From: Flabesymbios commensalis
Lineage: Eukaryota > Annelida > Polychaeta > Terebellida > Flabelligeridae
Assembly: GCA_964017125.1 (NCBI GenBank)
Contig: OZ024912.1
Location: forward strand, 64,896,390-64,960,389
Direction: 5' to 3'
Length of the DNA: 64,000 bases
Below the pieces are notes generated by a model. It had not been told where the DNA came from. It was given only the letters and a program-made list of their open reading frames with translations, and searched no databases. A program made the position numbers and the translations under genes. This document shows positions 1-12,000 of this stretch, piece after piece (the first letter of the stretch is position 1; the number at the start of each line of letters is the position of its first letter).

Positions 1-3000
1 AATACCTAAAATAATACACAAATATAAATTGACAATCAATGGTGAAACCTCACCAGAAGCAGAGAAATCTAAGCTTATTTATATGTGGCTTAACATACCC
101 ATATAGTTGAGGAATAATATGCTAAGTAGAAGTATGTACTGTGAAATATTTATTATTAAACCTTTTGTTTCAGGATCGCTGAGGAAACATTCCAAGCAAT
201 CAATGAAATTTGTGCCGTTGAAGGGATCTCCACCAATCCCTACACAAAGGGTCTGTCCAAGACCTACAACTGTGGTTTGATGAACAGCTTCATAGGTGAG
301 CGTACCAGATCTCGACACAATACCTGAAACACAAAATGGTATGAGCATATATATATAGAAACTTGACATTTTTGACAGGCAGAGAGATTTCTAAAACAGT
401 GCTAAACCCTGCTTTTCTTTACCAATATTGTAACAAGACTACTGTAGCGGAGCTCCCAATCAGAATTAGAATTTTATTGAAGAGATTTTGAGCAGCGTTA
501 TTAAAGATTTTTGATCCAGCCTAAGACTACATAGTCTTAGGCTGGGTCAAAAATCAAGACGCAAGGCAATTAGGTCTAAGCTAAACGTAAGAGTATGCTC
601 AATAAATAGACAGTCAGAGATTGCAAACCTCCATCAAAATTATTGGTCCTAATCCAGATCCTAATCGTAATCCAGATCATCCCCACAATTTGATGGATAG
701 GTCCTTGGCCAGAGACACACCTTTGACAAAAGTTGTTTCTTGCAAATCTGTGAGACGCACCAAAAATTTCATGCAAATCCGTTTGTTACTTTGAAGTAAG
801 GTCACTATGTTTTTTTCTCTGTTTTAGATAAGCGCGCGCATTAGATTTAGGCCGCGCATTACCAAAAAAAAACATATGTTTTTTCTGCCCAGCGCGCGCA
901 TTGAATTCCGAAAAAAAAACAAGTTTATTTCAGGTAATAAAAAACTTTTTACCAGCCATGTTTTTTTTTGCTAGTTTTTCCCGTAGCCCTCATTAACCCT
1001 TACACTGCTATGGGCGACTATAGTCGCCTAAAATAAACCAAGCGCAGCCTGCTGTGGGCGACAAATTCTTAAAAAAAAAAAAAATTGTTCTTCGAATTTT
1101 TTTTTTAACTTTTGTTTTGTGGTGTCTTTTTATTTGCACTTTAAAGATAGGTAACAGACTGATTTGGAAATATCATGGCTTTTAATATCAGTTGTTCATC
1201 AGATGTTCTTTGAAGAAAAAACGTGCTAGATATTACTTAGTGGGAAACCACACATGCTGCAAATTTTATGCAGCAGTGCAAGGGTTAACTTGATTTAAAA
1301 TAGGTCAATTTTTTTTTATTTTGTCGCCCTCATTAACTTTTCCATAAATTTGTCCAATGTTTTTTTTCATTTGGTCGCCCTCATTAACTTTTCCGAAAAT
1401 AGTTTGAATGTTGTTTTTTTCTTAAATGTTTTTTTACAGCCCTCCCTCATTAGATTTTGTTTTTTTTCTGAACTAAAACAGAGAAATAAAACACAAGTGG
1501 TCTAATCTGACGGAAAGTCAAAAGGCAACAAACCAACCAAAAACATAACCCTCCCGGTGGAGGCAAAAAGTCATTCTAGAATCACTACTATCTGTTTTGG
1601 AGTAATGGTCTTTATAACTACCACAGATATTATGCATATTAGCACCAATAATGGCAGAAAGTCGGCCCTTCCTGAAATTTTGCTGCATAGTAGTACATGT
1701 AGTATTACATGTAGTATTCTCATATGAAACATCACGTTATAGTACTTAATAGCCTAGCCATCTAGCTCGGTTTACTAAAAATTGCGCATAGGAAAGAAAA
1801 TAATAGCTGACAGGCAGCCATTTTAAATTTGATAAAGTGGATTTATTTTAGGTTGCATTCTCCCCTGACACCTCACATTTTGTTTTATACTTAATGGTCT
1901 AGCTCTATCTAGCACTGTTTACCCGATGTCAGGTCTATCGAGGTAAATAATGGCCGATTGTCGGCCATTTTGAATTTGATAGAGTTAAAAATTTGCAGCG
2001 AGAATCCTTTCTTGAAAACTCACATTTTTTCAAGATGCATCCTTCCCTTAAATCTCACATTTTGTTTTATAGTAAATGGTCTAGCTATCTAGCCCGATTT
2101 ACCCGATAATGGCCGATTGTCAGCCATTTTGAATTATTCGAGTTACAAATTCCAGGGTACATCCTCTCCTGAAACCTTACAATTTGTTTTATAGTAATGG
2201 AGTAGCTATTTTGAGCGGTTTTCGTGATATTCCGCAAAATATTTCAGGCAGATATACCAGTGTTAGAAAAAAAAGTCAAAGAGCTGGGTCAACTTCAAGG
2301 TACAAAAACCTGAAAAGGCACAACTAGGGATTTTAGAAATCATTTATGTGCAATATGACTGTAATCAACCCAGTAGTTTTCGAGATCTGCTCCGGAAACA
2401 AAATGTGTGTCAAAACAGGTCATAGTAATGAATCAAAATAGGTCAAAGTTCATATACCCCAAATGGCACAACTAGACCCCCTAGAGGTGTTGTGTGTAAA
2501 ATTTGAAGACAATCAGACAAGTACATCCTGAGATATGCTCCGAAAACAAAATGTTCATGGACGCCGTAACTTCAATCTCCTCTGCGACTTTGCGTATTGA
2601 ATTCAGATTTAAAATATTTTAACCTGTCCATTATCCACCTAGAAGTAAACTACATACCAAAAATTGTTATCTACTTATTTATTACAAAATTATTTTCTTA
2701 CAAAGTTATAGGCAAAAGAACAGGTGAAAACTGGACCGAAGCAGAATCTATAGCTTTCTCCGTCGCACCTTCTAAAACTGATCATTAATTCTTGGATCAC
2801 CCCTAGAAAAACATCTCTTTTTATATTTTCTAATTGATCAAATAAGCTCACCTATTTTACCAGGCTTATGGATGTGTCCTGGCATAATGCCGATCTTACA
2901 TTCCCCAGGCTAAACACAGGAGAAATAATTTGTTACATTTACATTCAATAACAGTTGAGTGTGTGTGTGTGTGTGTGTATACTGGGTGTGTATACTATAT

Positions 3001-6000
3001 ATATGTCAAGGTTCCAGTAAAGCACTTTTGTGCAGTTGTGCATGCAGTGTTTCATCTGGCCATTTCTAACATGGCGCTGCACAATATTGTTGTTCAACTA
3101 TTGAGAAGCCGCCATGCTCGTTTAAAACTATTGTCACGTCCAACTCGACCCAATCTTGAATCTTGCATTTTTTGACAAATAATAGCTACATGTATGAGAG
3201 TAGGATAGAATTTTGTTGTCAAAAAAGAACATTTGTGACCTATCAATGTGGATTTTTCATCTATCCTAGAAATCCAAGACAATATGCTATTTTGAAGGTT
3301 CTCGATAACTTAATTTTGAATGGGAAAATTCCAAGATTTTCAAGCTGTGCTGTGCCGTGATTATAGATCACAACAAATATGCAGCATTTCCTTTACTTTA
3401 TGCTCACTTTTTTAAAAAATAAGACCTTTCAAATATAGCCAATGAGCTATAATTTGATTAGCCCTGATGTTTATGAACCCTGTCAGAGGGGATCAAGCCA
3501 AATAACATTGATAACTGATAAGTCACATACTATACATGCTTTTATTGCCACTCAATATACATGTGTTCCATCTGGAATCCAGAAGGGGCATGGCGCCACT
3601 TATCATACAGGGCACCTGGTCATGCACGCTGTGCACACATCTACTCAGTCTGAACATTTATACCCAATGCATGGCTCCCACACTTTTTCAATTACAAAAT
3701 TCAAGGACTTTTCAAGGACTCCTCGATATTTTTCCAAGGATTTTTTTGTGCATGTTGAAAAAGTGGTTCACTGATTACAAAATAAGTTAGGCCAGAAAGT
3801 ATGAAAAACGACAACTTTTTGAGTTTTTATTACTCTTTTCATCAAATTTCAGACCATGCATATTGATCAGTGAAATTACAATATTGTAGAAAATATGAAA
3901 TGTAGGCCTTCATCGATTATAATATTTGTTTTTGATATAGATAAAATAGGCACAAGTGCTACATTCTTAAACCACATCATTATTTAAGTGTAGCTTCTTC
4001 TTTCATTTATTCGTTTGATTTATCAAGATCAAAATCAAGGACTTTTCTCAGTTTATTTATGTTTTTACAAAAATCAAGGACTTTTCAAGGCCTAGTTTTG
4101 AACGCAGTAATATGTTTCTACTATATTAGTAACAGTGCATATTACATCTATCTATGTTTTTAAAACTAATATTGCTGCGGTCATACTATAGTGTATATTT
4201 AACCCTTTCAGGCCTGAGTTTACCATTGTCATCTTCAACCACTACAAGCCGCGAATTGCTGCCGCAATTCTCGACTTGTAGTGGTTGAAGATGATTTGAT
4301 GTGGGTGAAAAATTTGAGAAAATTGCCATGTATTGGTAAAAGAGTTTCATGGAATTTATCTTTCTAAAACCCTTGGTTGTAGGAAAAATAAGTCTGCAGT
4401 GTGAATAACTAACTGATTATACCACTCGCCCAGTGCATTTTAAGTGCTACTCGCCCAGTAAAATTTGAACTCGCCCGAAACAAGGGGCACTAAACTAACT
4501 CTTAAAACTGTGCCAGCGTTCAAGAGTCGGCTGGTCTACCAGCCTCTTTCTCCCCTGCAGCCTGATACTCCACATTGGAGGTGCTGCTGGAGTACAAAGT
4601 TCTAATTCAACCAAGTCTAAGACGTGTTTAATCATTGGAAAATTGACAAAAAACTAATGACTTGTAAATAAATGTAACAGGATGTGAACATATACATTAT
4701 AGTGACATATATGGACATGTATATTCCTTTAGTTGGCAGTTTAATTATAAACATTTCATTTAGTGGTGGGCGTTAATTAAATTATACTGTCTGTGACGTC
4801 CTTTACCAATGTTTAGGTACATCTAGTTGCAGGACATAGATATTTGTTTACATGACATACATTGCACGTGTATGTAACAAAACGCGTAGGCCTACTCGTC
4901 AACAAATGTCGGTGTGCGCACGCATGTCTGTTACAATTGGCCCTATAGGGGGGTTACACAATTGACCAATTGCTCAGACAAGTGCCGCAAACTTAGAGCT
5001 CAGTGCCCTGAGCTCAGTGCATGCGTACCGTGTCAGCGATGCATACACATGTAGGCCTGCCGACTCCAGGCAGTCATCGCGCTGATCCTAAAATCTCCAA
5101 TCGTGCTGTAATTACGCCACTCTTTTAGAACCTCGCAGGTCACGATTGCGTGACATGAACTAATAGTAAAACAAATCTATCCTGACATATTATTATTTTC
5201 ACAGCAGACTAGACAGGGGTCTACATGTTTAAATTACGGAAAAATATGCACTCGCCAACCTGGGCGAGTTCGTGGCCAGCCGAACTCGCCCGTTTTTTTT
5301 CCAACTCGCATTGGCGAGCGGGCGAGTGCCAATCATGCACACTGGTCTGTTTTCAGGGATGTAAAATGTTACTTTAATGCATCGTGAGGACTTAAAGGGT
5401 TAACATAGTCCGCATAATTAGGTAGTGGTATGGGAGTTGAATTGTTTCTGTAAATCACATACAATGTACATTATACAATAACATTCTGCATAGTAGCGGT
5501 TGATATATTTCTGTGCAACGTCAAGAGACAAGATTCAATGCTAACCTTTATAATTCCTGGACAGTTAGGGCCAATAATACGTGTTTTATCTTGGCGTAGA
5601 AGTCTATGTTTGACTTTCACCATGTCTTGTTGTGGGATGCCTTCTGTAATACAAACAACTAGGCCAATCTCGGCATCCATAGCATCGTGGATTGCTTTGG
5701 CAGCAAACATAGGAGGTACATATATCACAGATGCATCTGCTCCTGTGGCATCCCTCGCCTACGAAAATAAAAAAATATTATTGAAATGTTAATTCAATAA
5801 AAGGGGCTATGTTGTCACTTGCTGCTAATCACATGGTTCCCGGACTTTTCAGAATACAAAATTCAATGACTTTTCAGGGACCTTTCAAGGACTTCTCAAT
5901 ATTTTTCAAACATCTTTTTTGTGCATGTTAAAAAAGTGGCTCGAGGATTTTAAAAATAAGTTTAGGCCAGAAGGTATAAAAAACAGCAACTTTGTAGTTT

Positions 6001-9000
6001 TTATTACTCTTTTTATCAAATTGCAGACCATGCATATCAGTGAATTACAATATTGTAGAAAAAAGAAAATGTACGCCCTCATTGTTTATCGATATTTGTC
6101 TCTTGACAGTTATACTGATAAAATATGCACACTACATTCCTAAACACCATCGATATTCGAGTGTAGCTTTTTCTTTCATTTTATCACTAGCTGTCGCCGG
6201 TGCAGAACGTTTTTCAAGATGAACAGCAGAATATGACAGGCTGATCAAAATCAAGGACTTTTCCCGGTTTATTTATGTTTTTACTAATATCAAGGACTTT
6301 TCAAGGCCTGGAATGTTTTTTTTTCAAATTTAAACATTTTCTCGTTTTCACGGACCCATGGGAACCATGTAATCATAACCCTTCCACAATTATGGATGCA
6401 TAAGTAATTTATTTCATATTATTTGATAATAGAAGCAATGCAACTGTAGTAGTCTGTACACAGGGATGTTGTCCCAGAAATTGAGAACTGGACAGGACAC
6501 AAATTTTTAGTGATCAATATGTTTTTTGCTTTTTCCAACGGTGGTGGTGGGCAACATCTGAGGGTACAGGGTGTACCTACAAATCTGGAAGGTATTTTAC
6601 ATACAGGTCTAGCTATTTTACTGATATTAATTAACCACAATTTCAAAAGACTACCTTGAAAGCTACAATTAAGTCTAATTATTTACAAGTTACATGTTTG
6701 CAGGTCACTTCAAATTTGCAGTGTTTCCTCCAAAGCATTATATAACCCTCTATGCTTTATTTATTGGCTGTTGTGTTGACACACTCATTCAGGCTAGAGT
6801 AATAACATCTATTGTTATTTTATAGCACTTTTATTTGTCCTTTAAATAAATTGAAGGGGAAAGGAGCAATGAATTGGATAGATTGGAATTTGCATATGTT
6901 TTGATTCAAATTATACAAAATTAATTAAAAGTAAATTTTACCCAATAGAAGTTGTGGGTCTACATAGACACAAATTCAAGTCTATGAAGATTACAATAAT
7001 TATCGTTGCAACACTTACGTCATATGTAAACATCATAGTATGGTCACTAGTTAGGCATAGCCGTCGAAGCAACGAAGGCTAATCCTTTTCACCCTATTAC
7101 ATTAGTCTTGCAGATCACGATAAATTAAAACATTACATACATGTACAGTATGTATATCTTATATTACATATTATATACTTCACAATAAACATACATTTGC
7201 GCAACCCATATATATTTATATAATTTTTTTATATTGTAGATAAATTAAAACATTACATGTACAGTATGTATATCTTATGATTGCCTACATATTATATACT
7301 TCACATTGAACATACATTTGCGCAACCCTTATATATTTATATAATTTTTTTATATTGTAGATAAATTAAAACATTACATAGTATGTATATCTTATGATTG
7401 CCTACATATTATATACTTCACATTGAACATACATTTGCGCAACCCTTATATATTTATATATTATTTTATATTGTACAGCTGCGATTGTACAATTTTGGAT
7501 AAAATTATGTTTACAAGATAATAAAGATTTTTTTTTGTTATAATTATATTTTATATCATATGTTATTATTTTATTTTATATCAAGTGTTATTATACAGCT
7601 GTTCTGTGTGTATCAAATATCTTAATCTTGGGTGGAATTGATAAGGAATGGACTTTAAATTAAGAAATGGGATTTAATTGATTTTTCTTGGAACAAGAGG
7701 AATTGTTATTGACTTGGGAATTAAAAAAAGAAATGGGAATGGAATTTGGAATTGAAAAAAAGGAATTGATCCCAGCTCTGGACAATACACAGTAAATTTA
7801 TCAATGAGAAATACATTACCTCCGTCACACTGTCAAAAACAGGCAATCCATGCACGACCTGCCCACCTTTACCAGGTGAAACCCCACCGACCATTTGTGT
7901 GCCATAATCAATAGCCTGTGCACTATGTACTTTTCCCTGAAAGTAAGCATCTGATTAGAGGAATATTACAATGTATAAAAGCATAAAAAATTATACTACT
8001 AATTCTAAACTGTCCTTATCTGAACAAGTGCTACAAAATAAAACAAAATTACAATCTTGGTTCTGAAGGTACTTTTAACATGGCAATTTAAAAGTCACCA
8101 GGGCAGAAAAAATCACAGTTTACCTGCCCTGTTGTCCAGTATAAAAAAATCCTAATGTCAATGGCTGTTGAGGTTAACCCATGTCACAAAAACTGACAGA
8201 TACTCATCTTCAATAACCAAGTAACGAGTGGTATATGTAGGCTTCTTGAAAGATGTGAAATATTTTGGGTAGTATATCCATAAAGTGGCGTTGCGTTTTT
8301 TGTTTTGTTAAGTATATATTTAACCATTTCAGAGATTCAGCCTTCAGGGTACAAAATAGTCGCCTGCGATTCGCGAAATGCAGGCTAAATTTTAAAGGTG
8401 GCATGTGAAAATATGACCTGCTAAAAGCTAGGATTTAATTTGTTCAGAGTAGCCAAAAGCTACAGAATTTTGAGCAATTGTGGATCAAACTCAATAAAAT
8501 TATTAGCAATTTTTTTTATATCATTTATGATAGGAAAACACCTCATACTCTGAAACGTGATTGAAAATAGCTATGTACACAACATTTTTTTAAAAGCTCA
8601 AATTAATCACAGGTCATTTTTATCTAGTATCTGCCGTCCTCAATTGGTCCAAGTTTAGCAATTTATAAATTAGAATTATGAAGGTGACTGACCAAAATTG
8701 TAAAACAGCAGCCAGGTCATATTTTTTTGGCCTGTGATTGTAGAAAAATATCAGTAGGCTATATTTCATACCAATTTCGCTCTCTGAGATTGTTTCGAGA
8801 TTGTGACCAATTTCGCTCTCTGAGATTGCATAGAGATTGTGTCAGCAATTCCACCATGAAATGAGTGGGAAAAAATATCAGGCAGAAAATGTTTTATATC
8901 AACTGTTAAAGTTCATTATTGAAAATCAATTTACCTGTTTGCCAGTGATTCCTTGACAGATAACCTTTGTATTTTTGGAGATCATAAGATTTTTGCGTGT

Positions 9001-12000
9001 GCTGTCATAGCTTGTATTTCTGACTGAAGTGGCAACAAGACGATGCACTGAAATTGAGATATCACATTTAATCTATCAACCTTTCACGCATCGCCATATG
9101 GCTGGGGCTAACAAGTCACAGATTTGGCAAAAGGTTTCCTCATTTGGCTAATTCCTTAGCTAATAATGTCTTTGAGCCAAGGCTGGCCCTGTAATGGTAG
9201 GCCCTACTACTAAAAGTACTGTAATAGCGTTTTTATCATAATAATCGCTCAGGGCGTTAATTAGAATACAGCGCGATGCTACAGGGGGTGCTTATTGGAG
9301 TAGTTAGAAAAAAGTTGCGTGTGAAATATTGGTAGACTATCCAGGGCTTACCAAATCGCATGCCCGGGTGCCCTGGGCTATCATCTTTTCACATTGGGCT
9401 ACCAGAAGTTTTCTATTTTTGTCTCTATACTATACCCTGGGCCACATTCATTTTGGTAATTCTGTAGTCATGTTTTTCATAGATTTCTCCGTCAATTATA
9501 AACCGATTTCCTTGAAATTTAGCACAGGCAATTTTCAAGTCATATCCTAACGTTGGTAAACATTTCGCAAAATTATATTGAATATTTCAAAAGTTAGACC
9601 ATTTGACATGTAATAAAATTCTAGAATTAGTTTAATGGGTTTAAAGAGGTACGTCATAAATTCAATTTACTACATACATTAAATGCTCTAACTTTTGAAA
9701 AACTGAATATAATTTTACGAAATTTACAGGGATATTAGGACTCTGATGAAATATGATTTTTACAAAATTGCATGAAAATCGGTTGTTAATTGACGGAGAA
9801 ATCAACGAAAAGCATGCGCTACTGGTTAAATGTGGCCCAGGCCCAGGGTATAATATGAGTTGTCCAGTAGACCTAGTCCGAAAAGTCATCCGGGCTAGCA
9901 AACACAATAACTGAATAAGGATTTGTCTACCCCTGGCCTGGTATCCTCACGTCATTCGGTGCATGTCCCTACTAGAGCAAAGTGCCCTAAGTTCGACCAT
10001 GCCCTAAGTTCGACCAAATATTATTTAATGAAAAACCAGGAGGTCCCTTCTTCTTTGAGGTCAAAACAAAACTTCTCAACATTATATTCATGCTGCCCTC
10101 TTTGTTTTTCAAGACCGATATTAAAGTACCTTCTAATACAAAACTGCTTAATAAAAAAATTAAAAAAAAGGTTTAGAATTGTATATCATGGAAATGTGAA
10201 GTTACTACCCATGTTACCCGCTGCAATTATTTGAATATTGAATTAAACCTGAAAATTCTTGAAATAGTAACTTAAGATCAAAAATGTAGGGTAAGAACAC
10301 CATATTTTTTTTAATTTAACATGGGAACGGCTATAGCCTCCAGCCTAGCACCTCCTTCAGGGTGGTTGAACTTAGGGCTTCCAAATTTACATATGGTGCC
10401 TAAGTTCAACCACATTTAAAAAAATATATATTTAACTGTTAATAAAACCTCCATACTCATACAAAAGTGTTTATTCCGTAGTAATTTAAAAAACGAATTG
10501 AGGCTGGACTATCTAGAGTATCAGCAAACAAAAAGATGAGTTTATGATAATTATACAACAAATTAAAAACATATTCAAATCAAAATTGCAATTGCAACTG
10601 CATTGCGTCCCAGCGGACACTATTAGTATTTGAGGATTCTACCTCTCCCCCTTGAAACGGCCCCTGTAAAACCCTGCAAATTAAAATTCATCACAACATA
10701 TAATCCTTTTTAAATTTATATCTCATATTTTTACCTGATTCAACAATTAAATCTTGTCATTATACAGAGTAAGAGCTTTAATATTGAAAATAAACCAAAG
10801 TGGTCGAACTTAGGGAGGGGTTGGTTTAACTTAGGCAAAATACAAAAATATGTGAAAATGTAAGGTCCCTGAATCCCATGCATGAAGGAGAAAAAAATGG
10901 ATGAGACAACAGTCCTTCGACAATTCTTCAGGGGAGACATACTTTTATTTTCTCAAACAGTACAGAAACTGGCAGGAATACAGATATTTCCTAAAGTGGT
11001 CGAACTTAGGGCACTTCGTTTGCTCTATAGGTCGGGTTATTTATAATCCTGCCGTCTGGGCAAAATAATGACAAAAATTCCAACGTTAAAAAAAAAATAT
11101 TTAGGCGTGTTTTAATTTTTTCTCTGGACTAGAGTCTAGACTAGCCTATACCCAAAGTCACATTAAAAGTTATCAACCAGGATCGCATGTTTTTCGTCGA
11201 TTTCTCGGACAATTGTCAACCGATTTTAATGAAATTTGGTAACAATCATATTTCAGCAGAATCCTAATATCCCTGAAAATTTCGTAAAATTATATATCGT
11301 ATTTCAAAAGTTAGACCATTTGACATGTAATAAATTGAAATTACAACGTCCCTCTATAAACCCATTAAACTAATTCTAGAATTTTGTCAAATGGTCTAAC
11401 TTTTGTAATATTAAATATAATTTTGCGAAATTTTTACCGCTGTTAGGATTTGAATAGTAAATGGCCTTTGCAAAATTTCAAGAAAATCGGTTCAGAATTG
11501 ACGGAGAAATCGCCGAAAATCATGCGATCCTGGTTAATTTGACGGCGAGTATAGTCTATAGGTCGTACGCCCAATATCGCGAACCAGGTTTTTCGCCATT
11601 TAAAAAATATTTACTGACTGAAATTATTTTTTTTTACTTCTATACAACTCACTAACATGTCCGGCGATCTCCAGGTATAATTTTTGTTTGAAAAATATTT
11701 TAACTTGGGAGATCCTTTCTTTGTTATGTATAACGTTTTTCACGAATTTCACTTAATATCGCCCACCGCTCTAACGATGAATGACTTGCACCTGTCATTA
11801 ACATTATACATGACAAAGAAAGGATCTGACGATGTAAAGTATTTTTTGCCGAAAAAACGGCAGAAATAGGCGCCGTATAATTTGGCAAGTTAAATAAAGT
11901 TGAAAAAAATTAAATTTAGTCACCAAATATTTTTTAAATGGCAAAAAACGTGGTTTGCGATATTGGGCGTATGAGGCTATATAGTCCTAACCGTTCTAAC

